From contig SAAH01000032.1 of NCBI GenBank assembly GCA_009929525.1, positions 1-35,648 of the forward strand: a stretch of DNA of 35,648 nt, given 5' to 3'. Below, one piece after another: positions 23,302 through 32,230 of this stretch (its first letter is position 1; the number at the start of each line of letters is the position of its first letter). The notes under the pieces are model-generated. The model was not told where the DNA came from, did not search any database, and saw nothing but the letters and a program-made list of their open reading frames with translations. Source of the DNA: Clostridia bacterium (GTDB taxonomy: Bacteria; Bacillota; Clostridia; Lachnospirales; Lachnospiraceae). A program made the translations under genes and the position numbers.

Positions 23302-24222
23302 ATGACCAAAACAACAAAAAAAGGGATCCTTTTAGCCATACTTGCTGCTGCACTGTATGCCATCAATTCACCCTTTTCAAAATTATTATTAAATTATATG
23401 CCGCCAAAACTTATGGCAGGTCTCCTGTATCTTGGAGCTGGAATCGGTATGTTTTTTATCGCCCTCTTCCGGAGGATAAGAAAACATCCATCCAAAGAAA
23501 TCCAACTGAACAAAAATGTCTTTCCATACGTTCTTGCCATGATTCTTCTGGATATCGCTGCTCCCATCTGCCTTATGATCGGACTGAGAGCAACTACCGC
23601 AGCCAACGCCTCTTTGCTGAACAACTTTGAGATTGCTGCAACTGCGTGCATCGCGCTGATCATTTTCAAGGAATCCATCAGTCCGCGGCTGTGGCTTGGG
23701 ATATGTTTTGTTACTGCTGCCTGTCTGCTGCTGTCCTTTGAGGATATCAGCTCTCTGCATTTTTCCCAAGGTTCCCTTATGATCCTGCTCGCCTGTGTCT
23801 GTTGGGGCTTTGAAAATAACTGCACGAGAAAGCTGTCTTCTTTTGATCCGCTGCAGATCGTCCTTTTGAAAGGAATCTTTTCAGGACTGGGATCCTTAGT
23901 GATCGGTCTTTTCTCCGGAGAGCGACCGGAAAACTTTTTGATCGTCATACTCGCTTTGCTTCTGGGATTTGTCGCCTACGGTCTCAGCATCTATACCTAT
24001 ATCTACGCTCAGCGTTTCCTCGGAGCTGCCAGAACCAGTGCATATTATGCAGTTGCACCCTTTATTGGGACATTGCTTTCCCTTGTGATCTTTCGGGAAC
24101 TTCCGGGAATCACTTACTTTATCGCCCTTGGTCTGATGATCATCGGAGCCTGGCTGTCGGCATATGACAAACCACTCAGGATCTTTCATCCTGCACGGAA
24201 AGCTGCCGCTAAAAATCTCTGA
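23302..24222 (+). CDS. EamA/DMT superfamily transporter
   Basis: This 306-residue membrane protein has ten predicted hydrophobic segments in two five-helix EamA halves, the standard topology for drug/metabolite transporters. The first half starts GILLAILAAALYAINSPFSKLLL and ends near residue 150. The second begins around SLMILLACVCWGFENNCTRKL and ends GLMIIGAWLSAYDKP. A short basic tail is cytoplasmic. It is likely an exporter of metabolites or toxic compounds controlled by the neighbouring TetR protein. AAGGGG lies before the ATG. Substrate cannot be inferred. Confidence 0.9.
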   Translation: MTKTTKKGILLAILAAALYAINSPFSKLLLNYMPPKLMAGLLYLGAGIGMFFIALFRRIRKHPSKEIQLNKNVFPYVLAMILLDIAAPICLMIGLRATTAANASLLNNFEIAATACIALIIFKESISPRLWLGICFVTAACLLLSFEDISSLHFSQGSLMILLACVCWGFENNCTRKLSSFDPLQIVLLKGIFSGLGSLVIGLFSGERPENFLIVILALLLGFVAYGLSIYTYIYAQRFLGAARTSAYYAVAPFIGTLLSLVIFRELPGITYFIALGLMIIGAWLSAYDKPLRIFHPARKAAAKNL

Positions 24223-24255
24223 CGATTTTTCCCGCTTATTCTTCCATTAATGTTT

Positions 24256-25125
24256 CTAATTGCTCTTTGCCGTGCTGGTAATATGAATGATCAGGTTCAG
24301 TATCTTGAAATATATGTAGATGATCGTGTACACAAGTCCAAAGGCTGCCATCCATTCAAGCTTTTTCGGCATTTTATTTTCAACACAGCTCTCGATGGTG
24401 TCAAAATCAACGAGAAGGAATAACGATGCGATGATAATAAATAAAACTGAACCTCCAATACTGATGATCGGGCTGTTCATAAAGGTCAGGATGCCGAGCA
24501 TCATAGGTCTGGTAAATGGAACGATACTAAGTACTGCGATCAGTATCCCGCCAATTACAATGCTAAAGAAACAGGTGGAAAGTATCGTTTTAAACTTTTT
24601 AGTAACTTTTACGATCCGTTTTGTATACAAAAACAGCATAACGGCTACGATTGATGCGGTAAGCACCAGTGCTGCCAGTGATATCCACTTGTACTCCATA
24701 TTCAAAGACTGTGTGATCATTCCAAGAAAATATCCCTCGCACACCGCATAAAGTGTACCCACTACAGGGATCAGTGGTCTGATCAGCCATGCAAACAGCG
24801 GTGCAAATAACACGATCACTGCTGCCGCAAGAAATGTTGCCCCTTCAAAGAGACATGTATTTACTGTAAATATAGAATTGTCTTCTACACTGATCGTTCC
24901 GCCATAAGCACCCGCGTCCGCCATGAATATATTGTGAAGCACAAAAAATGCTGCAACACCTATCACGCACATCACAAGAAAATAGATTGTCTTTCCTGCC
25001 ACACCTGCATAGGTTGCCACTTCTCCCGTCACCTCAAGGGTATGGGCCTTTTTCGCCATCTTCTTTATCACCGGGTTACACATCCTGCTGTACGTTCCTC
25101 TGCTCACTGCTCCTTCTGCTGCCAT
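24256..25125 (-). CDS. Bax inhibitor-1/YccA-like membrane protein
   Basis: This 289-residue protein has seven hydrophobic segments after a soluble N-terminus of about 45 residues. It resembles the bacterial Bax-inhibitor-1-like (BaxI_1) family, with the motif FLLVDFDTIE near the end providing the acidic pair expected in the pore, and EGYFLGMI in the middle. Bacterial homologues are proposed calcium-leak channels, but their function in Clostridia is not established. GGAGGAG precedes the ATG. It is convergent with the DMT transporter gene and stands alone. Confidence 0.88.
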   Translation of the reverse strand: MAAEGAVSRGTYSRMCNPVIKKMAKKAHTLEVTGEVATYAGVAGKTIYFLVMCVIGVAAFFVLHNIFMADAGAYGGTISVEDNSIFTVNTCLFEGATFLAAAVIVLFAPLFAWLIRPLIPVVGTLYAVCEGYFLGMITQSLNMEYKWISLAALVLTASIVAVMLFLYTKRIVKVTKKFKTILSTCFFSIVIGGILIAVLSIVPFTRPMMLGILTFMNSPIISIGGSVLFIIIASLFLLVDFDTIESCVENKMPKKLEWMAAFGLVYTIIYIYFKILNLIIHITSTAKSN

Positions 25126-25507
25126 AGTTCTCCTCCTTTTGAGCTTTTCTTCCTATTGTGTTTTGATTTCTGTTGCCTTTTACTTCCAAACGAACATTAC
25201 TTCCTATCGTTCTACTGAATAATATACGCTTTATCTGCATAATCGTCAACAAATGGCCTGCATATATGCATATTTTCCGGATTACTTTTTATTTTTATTC
25301 CTACCTCTTCCTTCATTATTCATTTGATGGTCATGAACTCAAAATAGCACAATACTCCTCTCAGGAATATCCCATTTGGATTATTAAAACACAAATAGAA
25401 TACCTCCCGGGAGGAGTTAGCTTATAGTTATTTTACCATATAATATAAAATATATTGAAAAATATCTCTCCTGATCATATATTTTTTGCTGCCTTTGTTT
25501 GTTCCCT
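25126..25507. other. Intergenic stretch with a 12-bp palindrome
   Basis: No gene is visible in these 382 bases between two minus-strand genes. A perfect 12-bp palindrome cctcccgggagg lies at 25403-25414, and actcctctcagg at 25354-25365 is a near inverse of its right flank, so alternative hairpins are possible. No U-run follows, so I do not call a terminator. The promoter of the BI-1-like gene should be here, but none stands out. Confidence 0.5.
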
Positions 25508-26278
25508 TTACTTTATCAGTTCCAGTACCCCACGGATATCCTGGATCACATAGTCCGCACCGGCTTCTTGGTAGGCCTCACGGACTTTCTCGTCTGCTGC
25601 CTTTTTTTCCTGCTCACCCAATGCTTCATATTCGGACTGTGACAGTCCCATCACAGAACTTCCTTCTATGATCCCCACTGTTGTTACCCCTGCATTTTTT
25701 CCTTCACGGATATCAGACAGGGTATCTCCTACCTTAATTACACTTTCTACACTTTTAGCTTTCAGTACTTCCATGTTTTTAAATATCATGTAGGGATAAG
25801 GGCGGCCCATGTTTCCAACTGCATTTGGGCTAAACCAGCAGTCCGGATTGTAGCCTGCCGCCTTTGCTGCCGGGACAACGATCTCCATCATATCGTCTGT
25901 GTATCCTGTCGTTGATCCTACCTTGATGCCCTGTGCCTTGATTTTTTTCATGGTATCCAACACATACGGCTTCGGCTCTGCGAAGTTCTTAAGGATTTTC
26001 ATGATTCCCGTTTCGCTGGCATGATATACTGCGTCCACATCTGCTTCCGTCCAGGCTTTTCCCTGCACTTCCTGCCACATCTGGCTGATGCGCGGCATCT
26101 GCATCATCGTGCGGATGTGATCATGTTTCAGCATACCCATAGGCTTTCTGACTTCTTCCGCTGTTGGTGTTACACCAAAGCTTTCAAATGCTTCAATGAA
26201 TGCCTGTACAGGTGCAAAGCTGCCATAATCTACAGTTGTCCCTGCCCAGTCAAATATGATCGTATCTATTTTATTCAT
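25508..26278 (-). CDS. phnX: Phosphonoacetaldehyde hydrolase (phosphonatase)
   Basis: PhnX splits phosphonoacetaldehyde into acetaldehyde and phosphate, the second step of 2-aminoethylphosphonate degradation. It is a HAD-superfamily enzyme, with nucleophile Asp10 in IIFDWAGTTVDYGSFAPV and Schiff-base Lys51 in PMGMLKHDHIR, corresponding to Asp12 and Lys53 of the Bacillus cereus enzyme. The later motifs VGSTTGYT and VGDTLSDIREGKNAGVTTVGI are also present. Length (256) is about 10-15 residues short of typical. It is the last gene of the AEP operon, 27 bases after phnW. Confidence 0.96.
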   Translation of the reverse strand: MNKIDTIIFDWAGTTVDYGSFAPVQAFIEAFESFGVTPTAEEVRKPMGMLKHDHIRTMMQMPRISQMWQEVQGKAWTEADVDAVYHASETGIMKILKNFAEPKPYVLDTMKKIKAQGIKVGSTTGYTDDMMEIVVPAAKAAGYNPDCWFSPNAVGNMGRPYPYMIFKNMEVLKAKSVESVIKVGDTLSDIREGKNAGVTTVGIIEGSSVMGLSQSEYEALGEQEKKAADEKVREAYQEAGADYVIQDIRGVLELIK

Positions 26279-26305
26279 AATATTTTACTCTCTGTCCCTT
26301 CCTGG

Positions 26306-27427
26306 TCATCCCACACGTGCCATTTTTTCTTCTGCCTGTTTGCTTTCAAGAAATTCCTTGAAGATGTCACACAGTTTTACGATGTCTTCCTCATAAATCT
26401 CTCCAATATTTCCGATACGGAAAGTTTCTGCCTCTGTCACCTTTCCCGGATAGATCGCATAGCCGCGCTCTTTGATGTATTCATACATCTCGCCAAATGA
26501 AAAGTTGGCATCTTCCGGATAAAAGAATGTGGTGATGATCGGTCCCTGATGCGTTCCATCAATATACGTCTTGATTCCCATTTCAGACATTTTATCGATC
26601 AGGAGCTGGTTATTTGCTCTGTAACGAGCGCCGCGTGCTTCGATTCCGCCCTCTGCTTCCATTTCCTCCATCGCCTTTGCGAACGCCAGCACTACGTGAG
26701 TCGGGGAAGTAAATCTCCATTTTCCATCCTTTTCCATCGTCTCCCACTGGTCATACAGATCCAGTGACAGGCTGCGGGCCTTGCCTTTGCTCTCCTTGAG
26801 TTTTTCGCGATTACAGATGATAAAAGAGAATCCCGGAACACCCTGGATACACTTATTTGCACTGCTGATGATAAAATCAATACCCAGTTCTTCCACCGGA
26901 ATATCTACACCACCAAAGCTTGACATAGCATCTACGATAAAGTCTCTGCCTGCACTTTTAACCACTTTTGCTACTGCTGCGATATCATTGAGGATCCCGG
27001 AGGTTGTCTCAGAATGCACCATCGTTACATGAGTGATATCCGGATCCGCTTTCAGTATCTGCTGAACCTTCTGAGCAGATGGGATCTCATTATAATGTAC
27101 ACGGTAGGTCACATATCGGATTCCTGCATATTCTGCAATATCTGTCATTCTCTCCCCATATGCACCATTGGCAATGATCAGAAGTTTGTCTGTATTTCCA
27201 ACCACACTGGTGAGCACAGACTCCACACCAAAGCTTCCGCTTCCCTGCATGAGAACTGTTGTATAGGTGTCTTCACTGGCATGTGCCAGCTTTAAAAGCT
27301 TTTTTCTGATCTGCTGTGTGATCTGTTTGTAATCATCGTCCCATGTACAATGATCAAAAAGCATCTCGGCCTTTACCGTATCAGTAGTTGTAAGCGGTCC
27401 CGGTGTCAGTAATTTGTAATTCTTCAT
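26306..27427 (-). CDS. phnW: 2-aminoethylphosphonate-pyruvate transaminase
   Basis: PhnW is a PLP-dependent class V aminotransferase that moves the amino group of 2-aminoethylphosphonate to pyruvate, giving phosphonoacetaldehyde and alanine. The 373-residue protein begins NYKLLTPGPLTTTDTVK, the hallmark N-terminus. The PLP lysine is Lys192 in SSANKCIQGVPGFSF, matching Lys194 of the Salmonella enzyme, and VDAMSSFGG carries the PLP-contacting Asp. The frame is open to 27463, but AGAGGAGAAG and the ATG at 27427 fix the start. It lies between the transporter genes and phnX. Confidence 0.96.
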   Translation of the reverse strand: MKNYKLLTPGPLTTTDTVKAEMLFDHCTWDDDYKQITQQIRKKLLKLAHASEDTYTTVLMQGSGSFGVESVLTSVVGNTDKLLIIANGAYGERMTDIAEYAGIRYVTYRVHYNEIPSAQKVQQILKADPDITHVTMVHSETTSGILNDIAAVAKVVKSAGRDFIVDAMSSFGGVDIPVEELGIDFIISSANKCIQGVPGFSFIICNREKLKESKGKARSLSLDLYDQWETMEKDGKWRFTSPTHVVLAFAKAMEEMEAEGGIEARGARYRANNQLLIDKMSEMGIKTYIDGTHQGPIITTFFYPEDANFSFGEMYEYIKERGYAIYPGKVTEAETFRIGNIGEIYEEDIVKLCDIFKEFLESKQAEEKMARVG

Positions 27428-27476
27428 TTTGATCTTCTCCTCTATTTTCCATATTTTTTTCATTTATATTTTATCC

Positions 27477-27494
27477 GGCGGCTGCTTCGCCGCC
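27477..27494 (-). other. GC-rich hairpin between transporter and phnW
   Basis: GGCGGC and GCCGCC pair around a 6-base loop, 33 bases after the transporter stop. There is no U-run, so it is not a canonical terminator. It may stabilise the upstream mRNA or lower expression of the downstream enzymes. Confidence 0.55.
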
Positions 27495-27527
27495 TTTATC
27501 TGATTTCAAGTTCAAGTACACCTCGGT

Positions 27528-30188
27528 TTATTTGCAGCTTTCTGACAATTCCTGATGTTTTTCCATCAGTTCTGCAGTCAAAGGCTCTCCAAATTCTTTA
27601 GGATTACCGGATGCATTCGCCTCATCCACGCTTTCTCCTTCATAAAGTGCAACCGGGTAGGTCTGAAGCAGTTCTTCTCTTCCATTCTTGATGATACACT
27701 CTGCCATTTCCATCGCTTTTGCATTTGTCTTATCCCCTTTATTGATCACTGCAACAGACTCTGTAAGAGTAAAGTTTCCTTCCGCCGGGTCCACAAAGTC
27801 GATGGGAAGTCCATCCGCTTTATCTGCCACCGCCTGATGTCTAAGACCAAATCCTACTGCAACTTCTCCTGCACGCACTTTTTTGATCGGACCGGAACCG
27901 GAATCCTCGATATGATCACCAGCATTTTCATAGATCTGAGTCAGGATTTCTTTTGCTCCATCCTCTCCATATTCACTGATCAAAGCCTGGATCAGCAGCC
28001 ATGCTGTGGAGGAACTCTTGATGTCTGTCACTGACAAAAATCCTTTGTATTCCGGGTTTGCAAGATCTTTGATAGAAGCAGGCATCGGAAGGTCATTGGC
28101 TTCCATAACCTCTGTATTGACAATAATCGCTCCCTCCTGGGCTGTGATAGGTGTATAATATGGCTGATATTCTTCCATTGCACCTGTATCAAAAGAAAGA
28201 TCTGCAAACATATCATTTGCTTTCTGGGCACTGTCGATATAGAAAGAACTCATTGTTACAAGATCTGCCTCGATGTCTTTTCCCTCTGCCAGCAGTTTTC
28301 CTCCAAGTTCTGAAGTACCGAAAGACTGGATAATATACTGACCTTCATATCCGTTGTTGTCTAATGCATTTTTCATAGCTGTGATGGCCTCATCATCTGC
28401 ATTGGAATAGAGTACCACTTCTTCATTTCCACCGGTGCCTGCATTGTTTCCACATCCTGCCATCAGTCCGCCGCCTATCATTACACTTCCGATCACTAAT
28501 GCTGATACAGCACCTTTCATTACTTTTTTCATCTTAATCTTTCCTCCTCTGATCGTTTGTCTGCTTTCATATGTTTTTTTATTTGCAAGGAATTGGAATA
28601 TTCCTTTTGCCACAAGATTTGTAACCAGGATCAGCAGTGACAAGATAAATATTTCATTGAACTTTGCAAAATGCTGAAGCTCTTTTATCTTTGCTGTGAT
28701 GACCATGGTCCTTGCCCCTGCGATAAATATAATGGCACTGACTGTCACCATCGCATTGACAAAATAGTAGCTGAATACTTCAAGTATAGTAGAAACTGCG
28801 TTAGGCGTTACCACACGGATTACTGTTTTCACCCAGTTATCTCCCATCAGTCTTGCGGTTGTCTCCCATGATGCATTCATTTTCTCCAAAGAATTTTTCA
28901 TCATTAAGTATGGTGTTGAAAAGAAATGGATCACGTTACATACAATAATGATACTAAATGTATTCTGGAGAGAAGTTCCTGTAAATGTCAGCATAAATGC
29001 AATACCAAGTACCATTCCGGGAATCGTATTTGTCACCAGAGCGATACTCTCTATGACTTTTTTGCATTGCCTGCTGATGGTGCTTCGTGCTGTCACAAGC
29101 GCCGCTCCGTATACCACCAGAGAACCTGCTATCGCTGTAATGATAGACACATACAAAGAGTTCGTGAACACGTTTACCAGTGCAGAATCTTCAAATACAG
29201 CCTTCACATTGTCCATGGTAAATGTCATGCGGTACGGCCATTCGGATACAAATGGAACAATGATGATCACCGCAAATACTGAAAGAATTGCCAAAAGTGA
29301 TCCCACAGACAGTGTCCCAAGTAAAATGTCCCGTCCCTTGTTTTTCTTTAATTCAATTGTCGAAATTTTGTTATATCTCACGTTATATTTTTCTAAAATG
29401 TGTAAAACCGTAATACTGATAACAGAAGGAAGCAGCATCATGACCGCTACCACCGCGCCATTGTTAAAGTTAGGGATACTTCCCAGCATCTCTTCATATA
29501 AGATGCCCGCCACCACATCCACTTTTCCACCAACAGATGCCGGGATACCAAAGTCTGTAAAACTCAGGAAAAAGCATTGGATCACTGATGCCGCCAGCGT
29601 CCCCCATAAAGGACGCAGCACGGCAGTTTGAAAAGTCCGAAACGGGCTGTCTCCCATCACTCGTGATACCAGCAAGAATTTCTTATCAATATATCCCATC
29701 GTATTATTGATCAGCATGAAAGATATCGGCAGAGTATAAATGATATATCCCAACATCAATCCATTAAATCCGTAGATGTTAAAGAGCTGTCTTCCCAGGA
29801 TTCTTGTGATCAATCCCTGTTTTCCGAAGGAATAGATGATCGCAAATCCGTAAGTGATCGTAGGCAAAAGCATGGGAAGCACTGCAGCTGCACGGATAAA
29901 CTTTTTGATCGTTTTGTTGGTATTCGTAAAATTGATCGTATATGCCATCATGAACGCAAGGACCGTAGTGATTGCCGCTGCACCAAGGGATATGATGATA
30001 CTATTTACAAATGCTCCCGCAAATCTTTTTTCTGTCAACACTTCTGCATAATGTGAAATCCCTACTCCCGAATCTCCCAAAAATGATTTTCCAAGAATCG
30101 TGATCATAGGAATCAACAAAAATGCCAGAAACAAAATAGTTACAACTCCAAAAATGATTTTGATCTCTATGTTTTTTTCTTTACGCAT
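27528..30188 (-). CDS. AEP-type ABC transporter: permease fused in frame to binding lipoprotein
   Basis: One open frame of 886 residues joins two transporter parts. Residues 1-552 are a double permease with about twelve membrane segments and two EAA loops (GDSPFRTFQTAVLRPLWG and GDNWVKTVIRVVTPNAV), as in PhnU2/ThiP-like permeases. Residues 553-886 form a complete binding protein with its own signal peptide and lipobox LMAGC (Cys27 of that part), followed by an iron/spermidine-type binding fold (EVVLYSNADDEAITAMKNAL). At the junction a strong AGAGGAGG lies before an ATG at 28532, exactly where a separate binding-protein gene would start. Two products are therefore likely: the lipoprotein from the internal start, and possibly a fusion by read-through. 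The partners (PhnW, PhnX) indicate 2-aminoethylphosphonate uptake. Confidence 0.88.
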   Translation of the reverse strand: MRKEKNIEIKIIFGVVTILFLAFLLIPMITILGKSFLGDSGVGISHYAEVLTEKRFAGAFVNSIIISLGAAAITTVLAFMMAYTINFTNTNKTIKKFIRAAAVLPMLLPTITYGFAIIYSFGKQGLITRILGRQLFNIYGFNGLMLGYIIYTLPISFMLINNTMGYIDKKFLLVSRVMGDSPFRTFQTAVLRPLWGTLAASVIQCFFLSFTDFGIPASVGGKVDVVAGILYEEMLGSIPNFNNGAVVAVMMLLPSVISITVLHILEKYNVRYNKISTIELKKNKGRDILLGTLSVGSLLAILSVFAVIIIVPFVSEWPYRMTFTMDNVKAVFEDSALVNVFTNSLYVSIITAIAGSLVVYGAALVTARSTISRQCKKVIESIALVTNTIPGMVLGIAFMLTFTGTSLQNTFSIIIVCNVIHFFSTPYLMMKNSLEKMNASWETTARLMGDNWVKTVIRVVTPNAVSTILEVFSYYFVNAMVTVSAIIFIAGARTMVITAKIKELQHFAKFNEIFILSLLILVTNLVAKGIFQFLANKKTYESRQTIRGGKIKMKKVMKGAVSALVIGSVMIGGGLMAGCGNNAGTGGNEEVVLYSNADDEAITAMKNALDNNGYEGQYIIQSFGTSELGGKLLAEGKDIEADLVTMSSFYIDSAQKANDMFADLSFDTGAMEEYQPYYTPITAQEGAIIVNTEVMEANDLPMPASIKDLANPEYKGFLSVTDIKSSSTAWLLIQALISEYGEDGAKEILTQIYENAGDHIEDSGSGPIKKVRAGEVAVGFGLRHQAVADKADGLPIDFVDPAEGNFTLTESVAVINKGDKTNAKAMEMAECIIKNGREELLQTYPVALYEGESVDEANASGNPKEFGEPLTAELMEKHQELSESCK
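28533..28551 (-). promoter_or_regulatory. Internal ribosome site for the binding protein
   Basis: AGAGGAGGAAAG on the minus strand sits at ideal distance ahead of the ATG at 28532 (MKKVMKGAVSAL...), inside the fused frame. It would direct separate translation of the AEP-binding lipoprotein. Confidence 0.75.
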
Positions 30189-30192
30189 CTTC

Positions 30193-30969
30193 TCACCCTA
30201 CCTGATAAATCGTTTCCGGAGCTTTCTCTGTGCTGAACAAAGAATAAATATTGTTTTTCTTGATTTCAAGCTGATTCAAGATAAAATCTTTCACGAATTT
30301 GTTCTTTGGCTCCTTGATGATTTCTTCCGGTTTTCCATACTGCGAAATAGTTCCCTCATTCACGATCAGCACTCTGTCTGACAGTGTCAGCGCTTCTTCC
30401 GGATCATGAGTTACGATGATAGTTGTCAGATGATATTCTTTAGCAATGGTCTTGATTCTTTCTTTAATAGATTCCTTTATTACTCCATCCAGTGCGCTAA
30501 GCGGCTCATCTAATAAGAGGATCTTGGGTTTCATCACCAGTGTTCTCGCCAGTGCGACTCTTTGTTTTTGTCCGCCTGAGAGCTGTTCGATGCGTTTATC
30601 CAGATGTTCCGACAGCCCAAGAAGTTCTATCAGCTCGTCCACATCTTCTTTGGTTGAGATGCCCGGTTTATTTCGCAGGCCGTAGGTTATATTCTTGTAT
30701 GCTGTCAGGTTTGGAAATAATGCATAATCCTGAAATACAATATTGAACCCTCTCTCTTCCATTGGAACCTTTGTCAGATCCTGTCCTTCAAATATGATTT
30801 TTCCGGAATCTGCATCTGTGATTCCCAATATCAGATTCAGCAGTGTCGTCTTTCCGCTTCCAGATGGACCAAGGATAGAAACGATCTCGCCTGTGTCTAT
30901 GGAAAGATTGATGTCGTCCAAAATAGTTACCTTGTCATATGATTTTTTTATGTGTTCTAATTGCAGCAT
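30193..30969 (-). CDS. AEP-type ABC transporter ATP-binding protein
   Basis: This 258-residue ATPase powers the AEP importer on the cytoplasmic side of the membrane. Walker A GPSGSGKTT is at residues 34-42, the signature LSGGQKQR near 130, Walker B ILLLDEPLSALD after it, and the switch His in IIVTHDPEEAL. It resembles the PotA/PhnT group but lacks their long C-terminal regulatory extension. The frame is open to 31050, but AAGGAGAAAATT and the ATG at 30969 mark the start of the family-like MLQLEHIKKSYDK. Its stop is four bases before the permease ATG, so the two are translationally coupled. Confidence 0.93.
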   Translation of the reverse strand: MLQLEHIKKSYDKVTILDDINLSIDTGEIVSILGPSGSGKTTLLNLILGITDADSGKIIFEGQDLTKVPMEERGFNIVFQDYALFPNLTAYKNITYGLRNKPGISTKEDVDELIELLGLSEHLDKRIEQLSGGQKQRVALARTLVMKPKILLLDEPLSALDGVIKESIKERIKTIAKEYHLTTIIVTHDPEEALTLSDRVLIVNEGTISQYGKPEEIIKEPKNKFVKDFILNQLEIKKNNIYSLFSTEKAPETIYQVG

Positions 30970-31021
30970 AATTTTCTCCTTTTTTCGCATCAGCCAACGT
31001 TTTGTGCTTGGTACGTTCCCA

Positions 31022-31050
31022 ATCTTAGCGTTCGAATGTCGAAAAAACAA
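31022..31050 (-). promoter_or_regulatory. Putative promoter of the AEP operon
   Basis: On the minus strand TTGTTT (complement of 31045-31050) and TAAGAT (complement of 31022-31027) are 17 bases apart. TTCGA repeats inside the spacer and could be part of an operator. Confidence 0.5.
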
Positions 31051-31095
31051 TCAAGAGAACTTCAAAAATTGGTAAAGCAGAAGTTAAAGGATTTT

Positions 31096-31147
31096 CAAAA
31101 AAAGGCTCCAAACCATGTAGAAATTCTACATGATTGGAACCTTTTAA
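31096..31147 (-). terminator. Terminator between the RpiR gene and the AEP operon
   Basis: A long stem (aaaggctccaa... with ...ttggaaccttt, tip atgtagaa/ttctacat) spans 31101-31146. Seven Ts follow on the minus strand, so it ends the RpiR transcript and isolates the AEP operon. Confidence 0.87.
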
Positions 31148-31189
31148 TAACAAAACTGAAAGTCTCATCTCTTCCTATTATATATTCAT

Positions 31190-32047
31190 TTAGGTATAAG
31201 CCCGATTGCTTATGATCTTGCTGCTCTTATCCATTTTCTTCGTATATTTTTTATAATCACTGGTCAGTATCCCCATGTAGATCATGTCCACGATGGCAAG
31301 CTGTACTGTTCGGGAGAATATAGCATCACCATATAGGAATTGTTCGTTGGAAGTACAGATGGTGATATCTGCATATTTGCTGATTGGCGCATTTTCAAAA
31401 TTAGTCAGTACCAGTGTTTTCGCGCCGGCTTTTTTGGCCAGTTTCATGACATCGACTGTGTTGGTTGAACAGCCGGAGTAGGAGATTCCTATGGCTACAT
31501 CCTGTTTCGTCAGGTTACTTGCACTGATACTCTGCAGATAGTAATCCTCGTAAGACTTGCAGTTGATCCCCAGATACATCAGCTTGGTCACCAGATCACT
31601 GACCGTCGAGCTGGAGTTTTCCACCCCATAAACTGCAACATTCTCTGCCGATGTGATCATCGTTACTACATCAGCAAGGGTTTTCCCTGACACCCCCTTT
31701 AGTGATTCCTCAAGTGCACTGATCGTTGTCTCGACTACTTTTGCCGGAATATCTTCTATCTTATCCTCTGCACTGATATGGAACCCATGGAGTGGAGCAC
31801 GCTGCCCATTCCTCTCTGTTTCCTTCGCTACCTCCTGAATGATAGCCACCTTAAGTTTTTTATAACTGTCAAATCCAATGGCCTTGGCAAACCGCACGAC
31901 TGTCGGCTGGCTTACTCCTGCCCGCTCCGAAACTTCTGTCATAGACATGCCCGCCACATCCTGCTGATGCTCCAATATAAGATCTGCCACCTTCTGTTCA
32001 GACTTTCTAAGAGATGCGTATCTGCTCTTTATTTCAAATGCGATCAT
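31190..32047 (-). CDS. RpiR-family transcriptional regulator with SIS domain
   Basis: This regulator has an N-terminal RpiR HTH (residues 1-77, with SMTEVSERAGVSQPTVVRFAKAIGFDSYKKLKVAI) and a C-terminal SIS domain (about 120-255, with VAVYGVENSSSTVSDLVTKLMYLG and DVAIGISYSGCSTNTVDVMKLAKKAGAKTLVLTN) that usually senses a phosphosugar or related phosphorylated ligand. Here it lies directly upstream of the AEP genes, so it may sense AEP or phosphonoacetaldehyde; this is inference from position only. The frame opens at 32122, but AGGAGGG before the ATG at 32047 (MIAFEIKSRYASLRKSEQ) is the better start, giving 285 residues. Confidence 0.9.
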   Translation of the reverse strand: MIAFEIKSRYASLRKSEQKVADLILEHQQDVAGMSMTEVSERAGVSQPTVVRFAKAIGFDSYKKLKVAIIQEVAKETERNGQRAPLHGFHISAEDKIEDIPAKVVETTISALEESLKGVSGKTLADVVTMITSAENVAVYGVENSSSTVSDLVTKLMYLGINCKSYEDYYLQSISASNLTKQDVAIGISYSGCSTNTVDVMKLAKKAGAKTLVLTNFENAPISKYADITICTSNEQFLYGDAIFSRTVQLAIVDMIYMGILTSDYKKYTKKMDKSSKIISNRAYT

Positions 32048-32158
32048 ATGTTTTGTCCCTCCTGCCAGCAATGCTTTACCTTGGTAAATACCTGTAGTAA
32101 TTCTACCATTTTTCTTAGACATTTTCAGAAAAGAAATGTTAAAAAAAATTTACATAGT

Positions 32159-32214
32159 AAAAAAACAAGAAGATTTTCGGCATAATTTTTTTAAATTATA
32201 TCCAAAAATCTTCT
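32159..32214 (-). terminator. Terminator of the DUF4317 gene
   Basis: agaagattttcgg (32168-32180) and ccaaaaatcttct (32202-32214) form a stem with one mismatch. Seven Ts follow on the minus strand. Confidence 0.85.
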
Positions 32215-32230
32215 CTGTCTCTCATTGTAT

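Noticed and set aside
25354-25414. Riboswitch upstream of the BI-1-like gene
   Set aside because: Only palindromes are visible; no conserved aptamer core or expression platform could be recognised.
27477-27494. Terminator between the AEP transporter and phnW
   Set aside because: The stem is strong, but no U-run follows on the minus strand.
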